A stretch of DNA of 64,000 nt, taken from positions 61,883 through 125,882 of the forward strand of contig JAIQEY010000012.1 of NCBI GenBank assembly GCA_020073565.1, written 5' to 3'. Made by a program: the position numbers and the translations under genes. The stretch comes from Terriglobia bacterium (GTDB taxonomy: Bacteria > Acidobacteriota > Terriglobia > Terriglobales > Acidobacteriaceae). Positions 47,521 to 55,945 of this stretch are shown piece by piece. The notes beneath the pieces are model-generated. The model was not told the origin of the DNA. It saw only the letters and a list, made by a program, of their open reading frames with translations, and did not search any database. Each line of letters begins with the position of its first letter. Positions within the stretch are counted from its first letter, which is position 1.

Positions 47521-47976
47521 TTTAGCGCAACCTCCCCGAGGCTCGCGACTCGCATGGATACGCCGGCAACTTTCAGTCCTCAGTTTGCCGACGTAACTTT
47601 CCCGGCTTTGCGCGGCCTCTCATGATTGGCCAGCGGCGCCGCACAGAACCTACCGGACGATACCGGCGCGTGTCGAAATTGGTACTCCAGCAGCCGCTAG
47701 CAGGCCTCTCCAGAGCGCTAGGCTGCCGGGAAGTGGGAACCATTTCCAGTTCCACAATTGTGCAAACTATTGCCCCCTGGCCCCCTCTTAGGGCCTCGAA
47801 ATCAGCTATCTGCCACGCCACAGTTTGGAAACGAGCTTGCTCCTGGTAACACCAGAGGTGCGTAACCAGCTCTCCAGATTCGGCTGGGCGCGCGCAAACC
47901 GCTTTCTGCCTCCATCCGAACGTGGGCTCGACGCGGCCGCGACCCGGCATTCTTGAAGTTGGGAACGCGACTTGCG
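47521..47976. other. 456-base gap without a recognised gene
   Basis: Open frames here lack family resemblance and a ribosome-binding site. Weak inverted repeats such as CAGCAGCCGCTAG and a GGAACTGGAAATGGTTCC palindrome-like stretch are seen, but nothing I can name. Confidence 0.4.
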
Positions 47977-48282
47977 ATGAAAACTTCATTCCTAATTCTG
48001 TGCTTGCTTTTGACGCCTGCGGCATTCGGACAATATGTCGGGGTTTCTGTCAGCAGTGAGCCGCATCCTTACCAGGCGCCCAGCCATCCCCAACACGCGA
48101 GTGTGCAGGCCATGGCGGCCGAACAATACGTCCTTGGGGGTACAGCGTACACTTCGGCGCAAGGCGAAAGGCCGACCTGGGAGTTGCCCCAGGCACCCGT
48201 CCCGTCTCTGGGGGAGATTGCCCGCATCCTTCGAAAAGAACACGCCAAGCTGAAGAAAGCTCGCGTTGTTTACGAGAACTAG
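47977..48282 (+). CDS. small secreted protein with PSLGEIARILRKE motif
   Basis: A 101-residue product from ATG 47977 (MKTSFLILCLLLTPAAFGQ signal peptide). The mature part is Gln/His/Pro-rich, ending in SLGEIARILRKEHAKLKKAR and VVYEN. A Leu-Gly-(Asp/Glu)-(Val/Ile)-Ala-Arg basic helix followed by VY(T/E)N is, as I recall, recurrent at the C-terminus of small acidobacterial secreted proteins. Function unknown. Confidence 0.6.
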   Translation: MKTSFLILCLLLTPAAFGQYVGVSVSSEPHPYQAPSHPQHASVQAMAAEQYVLGGTAYTSAQGERPTWELPQAPVPSLGEIARILRKEHAKLKKARVVYEN

Positions 48283-48365
48283 GGGTCGAGGACAAAATAA
48301 AGGTCACGATTCTGCCTGCGGCATGTAACTAGTTGCCTTCATCTTGAAAGAAAACAAACGTTAGT

Positions 48366-48393
48366 GTAGAGACGCGGCAAGCCGCGTCTCTAC
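48366..48393. repeat. perfect GTAGAGACGCGGC-AA-GCCGCGTCTCTAC palindrome
   Basis: Thirteen-base perfect arms around AA, in the convergent gap between the small secreted gene and the Ro60-like gene. It is the most intact copy of a family also seen at 22817-22841 and 23230-23252. Likely a bidirectional transcript end. Confidence 0.85.
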
Positions 48394-48412
48394 AGCTACT
48401 GCTGCAACTGAG

Positions 48413-49756
48413 TTAGTTCCAGCTGTTCGCCGCCGTCTCCAGCGCCCGAATGTATTCGATGACTGACTCTGACCAGCCATCAATGTGCATCCAGACACCA
48501 TAGCCGACTCCGTTCTTGTAAGACGCCACGTTGATCACGTACCCCGCGCCTTTCGGCTTGGGAACCGAATCGTGGGACTGCTCGTCGGTGATGACGATCA
48601 GACGATCGTAGCGCTCGTTCGGATTGCGCTCGGCGCGCCGGTTCAGCTCTTCTACCGCCTTGCCGAGGTACGTGCCGTTGTGGCGCTGCGAAGCGTCAAT
48701 CGCGTCTCGCAGGGCAAAGCCGCGACGGGCTGGCACTTCGACCAGGTTGTCCGAGAACGAGAACACGCTTACCTTCTCGGCGATCTCGCGCAGAAGCACC
48801 GCCAAACCGTAGGCCGCATCGGTGCGCTGCATGTCCGAACGACTCGAGAGTGGCGCGGTCATGGAGCCGGAGACGTCGATCAATACGATCGTACGCCCGG
48901 CGAGCTTTGTCTGTTCCGCAACAGACTTAAGCATCGCCTGCTCGAGCTGCGCTTCCCATTGCGGCGCGTAACGCGCAGCGGCAAGAAAGCGGAACGGCAG
49001 CACGCGCGCCGCACTCATGGCGCCGAGCGCTTCGAGCACGAGCGTCTCATCCACTGCAGCTTCGCGCAAGTTGCGGAGGTTGCGAAGCAGGGCAAGCGCG
49101 CCCAACTTCTTCTCACGCAGCAGGCGCTCCCAGGCCTCGCGTTTGTCAGCACCAGACGAGAGTGCAACCTCCCAGGTGTCGGGCGTCGCGAGGCGTCCCC
49201 AGACGAGCTTCTTCCAGACGCCCGCCTGGGCCGCATCGCGCGGCTTGGCGTGCGAGAGGAAGAGCACGTCGCGCAGCTTGATGGGCCCGCCGCGATCGTA
49301 CTTGGCGAGCTGGTACTCATCAAACTTCGGGAACGCCGCAGCCAAACCCTTCTTCACCTGCGCGGAGAGCGGCACACGTCCGTCTTTCCAGTAGATGGCG
49401 ACGAACTCGGCGAGTTCGTCGGCACGCTGGATCACGCGCTCGAGCGTCTCGGCCACCAGCCGGCGGTGGGTCGCGTGACGCGCCATCTCGCGGAGCAGGA
49501 ACAGCGGAGCGTGGCGCAGCTTCATCTGCTCACGCGCTTCGATGGCGAGTGCGGCAACCTTCTCGGCCTGAACCTTGGGCACCAGTTCGGCGATGCGACC
49601 AGCGATCTCGACGCCGTTCTCGTAGAACTGCGTCTCCCAAAGCAGGCAGGCGAGCACCGAGCGGCGAAGCTGGAACTCCGGCGTCAGGTTGCGGGCCGGT
49701 GCGCCCTCGTGGGTCCGAAAGCCGAAGTTCAGGTTGAGCATATTCAAACGGGCCAT
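48413..49756 (-). CDS. Ro60-like RNA-binding protein (TROVE plus von Willebrand factor A domain)
   Basis: Bacterial relative of the Ro60/Rsr ring protein, which binds Y RNA and misfolded RNA and works with PNPase or RNase II in the species studied. 447 residues from ATG 49756 (AAAGGAG upstream). The TROVE helical ring spans ~1-270: NLTPEFQLRRSVLACLLWET, FYENGVEIAGRIAELVPKV, AIEAREQMKLRHAPLFLLRE. The vWA domain has the metal site VLIDVSGSM (DxSxS), with ERYDRLIVITDEQSHD later. It is shorter than D. radiodurans Rsr (~530). No RtcB or PNPase gene is adjacent; the divergent neighbour is an ORF6N protein. Confidence 0.88.
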   Translation of the reverse strand: MARLNMLNLNFGFRTHEGAPARNLTPEFQLRRSVLACLLWETQFYENGVEIAGRIAELVPKVQAEKVAALAIEAREQMKLRHAPLFLLREMARHATHRRLVAETLERVIQRADELAEFVAIYWKDGRVPLSAQVKKGLAAAFPKFDEYQLAKYDRGGPIKLRDVLFLSHAKPRDAAQAGVWKKLVWGRLATPDTWEVALSSGADKREAWERLLREKKLGALALLRNLRNLREAAVDETLVLEALGAMSAARVLPFRFLAAARYAPQWEAQLEQAMLKSVAEQTKLAGRTIVLIDVSGSMTAPLSSRSDMQRTDAAYGLAVLLREIAEKVSVFSFSDNLVEVPARRGFALRDAIDASQRHNGTYLGKAVEELNRRAERNPNERYDRLIVITDEQSHDSVPKPKGAGYVINVASYKNGVGYGVWMHIDGWSESVIEYIRALETAANSWN

Positions 49757-49911
49757 GGTGGCTCCTTTCTTTTGCTGGTTCCTCGTCTCTAGATGCGCGT
49801 CGATTACCCTGCACCAACGATTCTTGTGCTCCCACTCGCCACGAATATACTTACGCCATCCAAACGCTCCGGCCGGATGTTTGACGTCGCACATGCGAAC
49901 CTCAGAAACCC

Positions 49912-50484
49912 ATGAGCACTCAAATCACAGTTCTTACCAAACGCGTCGAATCCAAGATCCTGCTCATTCGCGGGCATCGCGTCATTCTTGACACCGACCT
50001 TGCTGAACTTTACGGCGTCGAGGTGCGGGCCCTCAACCAGCAGGTCAAACGCAATGCCCGCCGCTTCCCCGACGACTTTGTCACGCAACTCTCCGCCGAA
50101 GAAACGGCCAGCTTGAGATCACAAAATGCGGCCCCAAGTTCCGGCCGGGGCGGGCGCCGCTACCTGCCCTATGCCTTTACGGAACACGGCGCGATCATGG
50201 CTGCGTCGGTCCTGAACTCCGAACGCGCGGTGGAAATGAGTATCTTCGTCGTGCGCGCCTTCGTGCGCATGCGCGAGGCCCTGGCCGCCAACCAGCAAAT
50301 CATGTCCAAGCTGACCGAACTCGAGCACCGGGTCGAAAGCCACGACACCAGTATCCAGGATCTCGTCGAAGCGATCCGGGAGTTGATGGAGCCGCCGCCC
50401 GCAACTGGCCGCCGGATCGGATTCGATCTTCCAGAGGACTCGGGCACAAGCTCCGCAAAGTCCGCTGGCAAGGTTATTCCGTAG
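49912..50484 (+). CDS. ORF6N domain DNA-binding protein
   Basis: A 190-residue protein. The N-terminal ~90 residues match ORF6N: SKILLIRGHRVILDTDLAEL, YGVEVRALNQQVKRNARRFP, FTEHGAIMAASVLNS. This domain is typical of phage antirepressor-like and mobile-element proteins. The C-terminal part is a coiled coil (VRAFVRMREALAANQQIMSK to LEHRVESHDTSIQDLVEA). It is divergent from the Ro60-like gene across 155 bases and could regulate it (inference). Its 3' end overlaps the next convergent gene by 11 bases. Confidence 0.9.
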   Translation: MSTQITVLTKRVESKILLIRGHRVILDTDLAELYGVEVRALNQQVKRNARRFPDDFVTQLSAEETASLRSQNAAPSSGRGGRRYLPYAFTEHGAIMAASVLNSERAVEMSIFVVRAFVRMREALAANQQIMSKLTELEHRVESHDTSIQDLVEAIRELMEPPPATGRRIGFDLPEDSGTSSAKSAGKVIP

Positions 50485-50797
50485 CGGACGACAGTTCCTC
50501 CTCTTCCGCTTCCTGTTCGCCCGAGAAACCGATCCCGGCAAAACCCGATGGTTTGCGGACCGGCTTCGTCGGAATGATCAGGGCGATGTTTTCCATCTGC
50601 TCGCGCGTGGGCACGTTCTTGTTGCTAAAGTCCGTGCAGTCCGCAACCTTGAACGGGACCGCGCGAAATCTGCTAAAGCAGCAGAAGACTGCCTCCTCGC
50701 TCTCACAAAACCCTTTCTGGATGTGCGCCCAGTGGCATGCCCGGCAAAGGGACTGTTCGCCGCTAAGCGCGGCTTTCTTCATCACGATCGTCTGCAT
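50474..50797 (-). CDS. small cysteine-rich protein, unknown
   Basis: A 107-residue protein from ATG 50797 (MQTIVMKKAALSGEQSLCRA). It has a compact Cys/His cluster: CRACHWAHIQKGF then C, ESEEAVFCC (Cys18, 21, 31, 39, 40; His22, His25), suggesting a zinc-binding ribbon, then FSRFRAVPFKVADCTDF and an acidic tail. The longer open frame to 51007 looks non-coding. No family name is known to me. Confidence 0.6.
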   Translation of the reverse strand: MQTIVMKKAALSGEQSLCRACHWAHIQKGFCESEEAVFCCFSRFRAVPFKVADCTDFSNKNVPTREQMENIALIIPTKPVRKPSGFAGIGFSGEQEAEEEELSSATE

Positions 50798-51562
50798 AAG
50801 TCGTCGTTTTCTAACCGGCGCTAAGCCGGAGTTAGTGATTGAAGTCGCTCGCCGGGGAACGTGCGAGAAGAGAGTGACTCGAGGCCGTTTGCCCGCGGTA
50901 CCTTGTGATTCAGGACTACGCCCCCGTCCCGCGGGTACTGCACCTCGGCAGGATTCGCCACCCTGCACGTCTTCGTTAGGCGCGAAGTAACTCTTCTCTT
51001 TCACCACCGGCGAAAAGTTCAGGTTGCAGGTCGCAGGTGTCAGGTCGCAGGAGAACTACTGTGAGAATCCTGAGACCTGAGACCTTGGACCTTTCATAGT
51101 CTGGTCGGGGTACAGGTGGCCACGGAAATGATGCTGCACGAGGGGGATTTGAACCCCAGCACTCCGAAAAGCGCCTGCACGAAGTATCCGTAGCCTTCGC
51201 CACCGACCCTGTGAAGCTAGGACTGGGGGGAAACAACAGAAATCCCAATGAATGAGAGTCCCGCAAGCGGCAGCGGCATGGTCGATTACAGTCGAAGGAA
51301 CCGCGGCCTGCGCCACCCAGCAAAGTTGTGGTTAGGTCTGCGTTACGAGCGTCGGGGACTTAGTAACTTACGCAGTCGAACGACGCCCTAAGCCAAAGTC
51401 GACCTTGTTCGGGTCGCCTTGGCATTTGCAGCACGTTATGGGTTGTGCTTTCAATCGCCATTATGGGCGTCCTTTCGGAGAAGATATTCTGAAGATGCCA
51501 TGACTTTGATTTTTCTGCAAGAGGAAAACGAGATTTTCTTGTGGATTCTTGCACGCGAGATG
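50798..51562. other. 765-base gap with word arrays and a tRNA-like segment
   Basis: It contains AGGTTGCAGGTCGCAGGTGT words (51019-51051) with inverted partner CCTGAGACCTGAGACC (51066-51092), then the tRNA-like stretch at 51131-51215. I see no protein gene: the small frames here have no family resemblance or clear ribosome-binding site. Confidence 0.5.
51131..51215 (-). ncRNA. unidentified tRNA-like RNA segment
   Basis: The minus strand reads GGTCGGTGGCGAAGGC, a hairpin CGAAG...CTTCG, then GGGGTTCAAATCCCC, which has the exact shape of a T arm (loop TTCAAAT). No matching 5' acceptor strand for the following TCGTGCA is found, so it is not a normal tRNA. It could be an eroded tRNA 3' half or a tRNA-mimicking RNA; bacterial Y RNAs of the YrlA type carry such a module and the Ro60-like gene starts 1.4 kb away. 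Identity unproven. Confidence 0.3.
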
Positions 51563-52624
51563 CTAGTGCCAAGCTATCTGGTTGAATGCGCTCTGATTAT
51601 CCGGACTTCGGTCTGAAATCCCGAGTAACAGCATTGCCGAAGACAAGCTCAGCGGTGGTCCAGCCACGCTGAATAATGCCCTGCCGACCGTGTCGGGGGC
51701 ACCGCCGTAATATCCGTCGAGAACAAATACCATCACGGAGGTTGCCGCGACCGGGATCAGCCACGACTTCGGAAATCGTTTCAGGTTTGGGATCGAGGTT
51801 GGCAACAACCACAAAAAAATGTACCAGAAATTCCGATCCCAGAGAGACGAGGCAAAGTGTTGCACGTATTCGTGATTCCCGTGGAGTGTCGCCGCAAAAT
51901 GGATTGGGTTTACGAAGCTGCCCCCAACCCACCATTGCACGCCGATCATCGTGGCGATGCTGGCGACCCAACTGGTCAGAATCCAAGCGGCGTTTCGCAC
52001 GGGCGAACTGGACTCTTTGCGGACTGTAAACCACCAGGCTGCGGTGAACGCAATGCTGAATGGAACGAATGACTCCTTCGTCATTGCGCCGAGCACCCCG
52101 ATCACAGGTAACGCCCACCACTGACGTTCGCATAGGCTCGAGAGAAGAGCGAGCAGGAAGAAACCTTCGCCGGCGTCGACCAAGCCCGCCAGCCGCAGGT
52201 TGGGAACGGCAAAGTTGACCAGGTACAGCAGGGACGCAACCAAAGAAACTGTGTAACTGCCGAACTGCCGCGTGCCGAGAAGTACAATAAGCGCCGCGGT
52301 TGCTGCCACAAACAGGGAGTTGGCAGCCAGAAGTCCGACCATGACTGGATCCCAGGTGGCCGAGCGGCCAAGGGCGAGCCGGTAGAACGGTTTTGCGATC
52401 CAGGGCACCAGCACGCGGTAGCGGATGTGTCCAACGTCCACGTCCGTCTGCCCGGTGACGAGCGCGGAGTACGCGTTGACGTCGGAGAGGCCGGGCACCT
52501 TACGCGGATCGTATCGATTGAGGGTCGGATACCCGAGACCCCCTGAAATCAAGAAAAACAAACAGAGCAGCAACGTCAACCTGGCAACTGAGACTCTCAC
52601 TCGATTGTCCGGCGATTCCTGCAT
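51563..52624 (-). CDS. polytopic membrane protein, unknown (glycosyltransferase-like topology)
   Basis: A 353-residue protein with about nine membrane helices from ATG 52624 (MQESPDNRVRVSVARLTLLL). The extracytoplasmic loop after helix 1 contains GHIRYRVLVPWIAKPFYRLA. Further helices follow (SLFVAATAALIVLLGTRQFG; YTVSLVASLLYLVNFAVPNL). The layout resembles GT-C glycosyltransferase-like or EpsG/DUF2029-type proteins, but I see no conserved acidic catalytic loop that settles it. Divergent from lexA. Confidence 0.65.
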   Translation of the reverse strand: MQESPDNRVRVSVARLTLLLCLFFLISGGLGYPTLNRYDPRKVPGLSDVNAYSALVTGQTDVDVGHIRYRVLVPWIAKPFYRLALGRSATWDPVMVGLLAANSLFVAATAALIVLLGTRQFGSYTVSLVASLLYLVNFAVPNLRLAGLVDAGEGFFLLALLSSLCERQWWALPVIGVLGAMTKESFVPFSIAFTAAWWFTVRKESSSPVRNAAWILTSWVASIATMIGVQWWVGGSFVNPIHFAATLHGNHEYVQHFASSLWDRNFWYIFLWLLPTSIPNLKRFPKSWLIPVAATSVMVFVLDGYYGGAPDTVGRALFSVAGPPLSLSSAMLLLGISDRSPDNQSAFNQIAWH

Positions 52625-52779
52625 TCGCGGTTGACCCGTTGGCAAGGTAGCGTCCAAGGGGCGGCATTGCAACGCAAAACGTCCTCGGATTTGTCCGGCT
52701 AGGCGTTTCGAAAGACGAAGAAGGACCGACACCCAGCATGGATGACCTGCTGAAGGCTGACGGCTGACAGCTGCTTCTG

Positions 52780-52808
52780 TTGACATTCGCTTTACTTTCG
52801 CCTATGCT
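52780..52808 (+). promoter_or_regulatory. lexA promoter, close to the start codon
   Basis: TTGACA (52780-52785), 17-base spacer, TATGCT (52803-52808). The ATG begins six bases after the -10, so the transcript would be leaderless or nearly so. The spacer has a TTCGCTTTACTTTCGCC direct repeat that could be a LexA site (inference). Confidence 0.7.
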
Positions 52809-52814
52809 GCGCGC

Positions 52815-53435
52815 ATGGCAATCACTCGTCGTCAACGCGAGTTGTATGACTTTGTTTCCCGCTTTGTGAACGAAAAAGGCTACTCCCCTTCGTTTGAAGA
52901 GATGAAAGAAGCGATGGGCCTGAATTCACTGGCCACGGTGCACAAGCACATCACCAATCTCGAGAAGAAGGGCCTCCTCACCCGCGACTATAATCGCAGC
53001 CGCTCGATTGACCTATTGGCGCCGAAAGGCAAACTCAAACAATCGATGATGGTGAATACGGCGGTCGTGCTGCCGTTGGTGGGCCGGATCGCGGCGGGGC
53101 AACCGATTGAGGCAGTGCAGAATAACGAGACGATCTCGCTGGCTGATTTCGTGCGCTCGAAGGAAGTGTTTGTGCTCGAAGTGCGCGGCGAATCGATGCA
53201 GGACGAGGCGATTCTCGACGGCGACTATGTGCTGGTCGAGAAGACCAAGACCGCGCACAACGGCGACATCGTAGTGGCGCTGGTCGATACGACCGACGCG
53301 ACGCTGAAGCGGTTCTATCGCGAGGGAGACAGTATCCGACTACAGCCTTCGAATGCGGCGATGAAACCGATTATTGTCCCCGCCGCATCGGTGGAGATTC
53401 AGGGGCGAGTCATTGGAGTGTTGAGGAAGTACTGA
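52815..53435 (+). CDS. lexA: LexA repressor
   Basis: SOS repressor and self-cleaving serine peptidase, 206 residues. The winged helix covers 1-70 (RQRELYDFVSRFVNEKGYSP; LATVHKHITNLEKKGLL). The cleavage site is Ala94-Gly95 in RIAAGQPIEA. The catalytic Ser127 is in VRGESMQDEAI and Lys165 in DATLKRFYRE. All residues needed for RecA-stimulated cleavage are present. No SOS cassette (imuB/dnaE2) adjoins. Confidence 0.97.
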   Translation: MAITRRQRELYDFVSRFVNEKGYSPSFEEMKEAMGLNSLATVHKHITNLEKKGLLTRDYNRSRSIDLLAPKGKLKQSMMVNTAVVLPLVGRIAAGQPIEAVQNNETISLADFVRSKEVFVLEVRGESMQDEAILDGDYVLVEKTKTAHNGDIVVALVDTTDATLKRFYREGDSIRLQPSNAAMKPIIVPAASVEIQGRVIGVLRKY

Positions 53436-53465
53436 TTTTGCGGCTTGCAGCCTCCGCCGTCGGAC

Positions 53466-54413
53466 TCAGAGTTTCAATTCCCAGGTCTCTGACACCAAGT
53501 CCTTCTGGCCCCAGCTTTGATGGGGCTTCTTTTCGACCAGATGAAATCCGGCGTGCTCGTAGATCTTCCTTGCGGCGAGGAGTTCGCTCTGGGTCCATAA
53601 GATCATTTTCTGGTAACCGATCTGTTTGGCGGTCCGCACGCACTCCTGGACCAGGCGCTTCCCGATGCCCAATCCGCGTGCCGAAGGCTCCACCAGCAGC
53701 AGGCGTAGTTTGGCCACGCTCGCCGACTTGCGCACCAGGAAGACGGAGCCGACGCGTTCTCCATTTCGCTCGGCAATCCAGCAGCGTTCGTGGCGGGGGT
53801 CGAAGTTCTGGATGAACTCAGCCACGATCTCGGCTACCAGCGCTTCAAACCTTTCGTCATAACGGTACTCCTGCGAATAAAGCACTCCGTGCCGATAGAC
53901 GACCCATCCCATGTCGCCGGGCTGATGCGAACGGAGCAGGTACGGCTGGGAGCTTTCTTGCGGCGGGGAAAGAACTCGCTCGATCTCTTCCATGGAACGA
54001 ATCAACTGATGCTGCGCTTCGAGAGACATCTCGGCGAGCATATGCCCCACATGCTGATTGGAGCGCTCCTCGAGCGGCAGGAACTCGGCTGAGCCTTTGT
54101 TCGTGAGGGCCAGCAGGCTCTGGCGCCGGTCCGAAGGGGACGGCTTGCGGTGGACCCAGTCGCGTTTTTCGAACTTGCGAAGTATGCGGCTCAGATAGCC
54201 GGCGTCGAGATTGAGTTCGGAACAGAGCTCCGTTGCCGTCACACCGTGGTGGTGCGCCAGTTCGTAAAGCACGCGGACTTCAGTCAGCGAGAAGGGACTG
54301 TCGAGCAGGCCTTCCTGCAGAACTCCGATCTGGCGGGTGTAGAAGCGATTGAAGCGGCGGACCGCGGCAACCCTTTTTTCTGCTTCCGGGAGAAGGAGGA
54401 GAGAGGATGCCAT
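53466..54413 (-). CDS. MarR family regulator fused to a GNAT acetyltransferase
   Basis: A 315-residue fusion. Residues 1-145 form a MarR winged helix (PFSLTEVRVLYELAHHHGVT; NLDAGYLSRILRKFEKRDWV; SDRRQSLLALTNKG). Residues ~165-315 form a GNAT domain with the acetyl-CoA loop VEPSARGLGIGKRLVQECVR and ILWTQSELLAARKIYEHAGF. This architecture is known in several phyla; the small-molecule or protein substrate is not. Convergent with lexA, 30 bases apart. Confidence 0.93.
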   Translation of the reverse strand: MASSLLLLPEAEKRVAAVRRFNRFYTRQIGVLQEGLLDSPFSLTEVRVLYELAHHHGVTATELCSELNLDAGYLSRILRKFEKRDWVHRKPSPSDRRQSLLALTNKGSAEFLPLEERSNQHVGHMLAEMSLEAQHQLIRSMEEIERVLSPPQESSQPYLLRSHQPGDMGWVVYRHGVLYSQEYRYDERFEALVAEIVAEFIQNFDPRHERCWIAERNGERVGSVFLVRKSASVAKLRLLLVEPSARGLGIGKRLVQECVRTAKQIGYQKMILWTQSELLAARKIYEHAGFHLVEKKPHQSWGQKDLVSETWELKL

Positions 54414-54488
54414 ACCGGCATCTTGGCGAATATAGTTGCCTATGTCAAGTATTTATTTGACAGAGACAAGCAATGTCATTGGCAGCAC

Positions 54489-54519
54489 AAAAAAACGGGA
54501 CGGGCGGGGGGCCCGTCCC
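54489..54519 (-). terminator. intrinsic terminator after trxA
   Basis: The minus strand reads GGGACGGGC-CCCCC-GCCCGTCCC then GTTTTTTT: perfect nine-base arms and a seven-T run, 16 bases after the trxA stop. Confidence 0.92.
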
Positions 54520-54535
54520 TCCAATAAAAATCGAC

Positions 54536-54868
54536 TTAGCTTGAGTGGCGATCCAGCGCTTTCTGAATGTCTTCTTTCGAGCGGTAGCCGACGAGTTGCT
54601 CGACCACCTGCCCGTTCTTGAAGACGAGCAAGGTGGGGATGCCGGTAACTTTGTAGCGCATGGGCGTAGCGCCGTTGCGGTCGACATCCATTTTGCCAAT
54701 CTTGACCTTGCCCTGATACTCGGTCGCGAGTTCGTCGACGATGGGCGCGATGGCGCGGCACGGACCACACCAGGCAGCCCAAAAATCAACGAGCACAGGT
54801 TTGTCTGACTTCAGCACATCCGAATCGAAATTCGCGTCTGTGACTTCGACGATGGCGTTGCTTGCCAT
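54536..54868 (-). CDS. trxA: thioredoxin
   Basis: A 110-residue thiol-disulfide reductant from ATG 54868 (GGAGG four bases upstream). Active site VDFWAAWCGPCRAIAP, cis-proline loop VTGIPTLLVFKNG. Single-gene unit with its own terminator. Confidence 0.96.
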   Translation of the reverse strand: MASNAIVEVTDANFDSDVLKSDKPVLVDFWAAWCGPCRAIAPIVDELATEYQGKVKIGKMDVDRNGATPMRYKVTGIPTLLVFKNGQVVEQLVGYRSKEDIQKALDRHSS

Positions 54869-55066
54869 TAATCCTCCAGGGATTCTCAGTTCTCCGCCGT
54901 TTTGCGGCACCGGGCCTGACGTATCAATGGTCGCGGCGGTCCTAGACTTCTATCCTAGCACTGAGTCTTAGATGCTCGGCAAGGACAGAAGTCGCAGAGG
55001 TGCCGCGGAGCTACCGGGAGCGCTGGGAGTCGTAGAATGGCTGGTCTTTAACCTAGGACGAGGTTT

Positions 55067-55786
55067 GTGAACGCCCATCTGGACAACTTGAGAGTCGTGC
55101 TCGTCGGGACGCGGAATCCCCTCAATATTGGAGCAGCCGCGCGCGCCATGAGCAACTTTGGGGTCAAGCATTTGCGGGTCGTCAATGTCTATGAGGTGGC
55201 GTTCCGGGAGGCGCGGTCGGCGGTGGATGCCGCGGAATTGCTGTTGAAAGCGGAAGAGTTTGGGAGCGTTGCGGAGGCGGTGGCGGACTGCCGGCTGGTG
55301 GTCGGTACAACCGCGGCGGGGCGAAGGGAATTGCGGCATGAACTCAGACGACTGGAGCAGGGCGGGCGATCGATCCGCCGGCGTCTGGCGTCGGGGCCGG
55401 CAGCCTTGCTGTTTGGCTCGGAGAAAGTTGGGCTTTCCAACACCGATCTCAGCCACTGCGATTGGCTGTTGCGGATTCCGACGCGAACCCAGCACGGATC
55501 GATGAACCTGGGGCAGGCGGTTGCGCTTTGTCTGTATGAACTGGTGCGTGAGGGAAAAACGCCGCCGGCGAAGGCCGAGTCCACTTCCGCTGAGGCCGGA
55601 AAGGTGGAAATGATCACGCAGCTGCTGGTCGGCGTGCTGCGCTCCAGCGGATATGTAAAGCCGCGGCTGGACGCAGTCACGGAAGAGAATGTACGGCGGA
55701 TGGTGCGCCGGATGCGATTGGATGCGAGTGATGCCGAGGTGTGGCTGGGGATATTGCGGCAGATTGCATGGAAATTGTCCGGATGA
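55067..55786 (+). CDS. TrmJ-like RNA 2'-O-methyltransferase (SpoU/SPOUT family)
   Basis: A 239-residue SAM-dependent methyltransferase. The SPOUT core is visible: VVLVGTRNPLNIGAAARAMS, LRVVNVYEVAFREARSAVDA, PAALLFGSEKVGLSN, and RIPTRTQHGSMNLGQAVALC. The arrangement and extra C-terminal helices match TrmJ, which methylates tRNA position 32, but SpoU relatives are hard to separate by eye. GTG start with GAGG three bases upstream. Confidence 0.85.
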   Translation: MNAHLDNLRVVLVGTRNPLNIGAAARAMSNFGVKHLRVVNVYEVAFREARSAVDAAELLLKAEEFGSVAEAVADCRLVVGTTAAGRRELRHELRRLEQGGRSIRRRLASGPAALLFGSEKVGLSNTDLSHCDWLLRIPTRTQHGSMNLGQAVALCLYELVREGKTPPAKAESTSAEAGKVEMITQLLVGVLRSSGYVKPRLDAVTEENVRRMVRRMRLDASDAEVWLGILRQIAWKLSG

Positions 55787-55945
55787 GCGATGCCGGCATA
55801 ACTGCGATCATCATGGACGGTGGGCCGGCGCTGAGCAAGTCGCCGCTGATGGCTTCGTACAGATATACTTTGTGGAAATCCGAAATTCAGGCGCTGATCG
55901 CTTAGATTCGGATGGATTCCGATCCTTTAATGCGGAGTTCCGGCA

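Noticed and set aside
47573..48025. 150-codon minus-strand open frame
   Set aside because: Composition is Arg/Pro/Ser-rich, there is no recognisable domain, and it overlaps the better supported secreted gene at 47977.
51131..51215. selC (tRNA-Sec) because of the TTCAAAT loop
   Set aside because: The loop sits in a T-arm position, no UCA anticodon arm with an 8-bp acceptor is present, and no selenocysteine genes are nearby.
50976..51323. Minus-strand open frames across the tRNA-like segment
   Set aside because: They read through the T-arm-like sequence and word arrays; no family match or start signal. RNA structure explains the region better.
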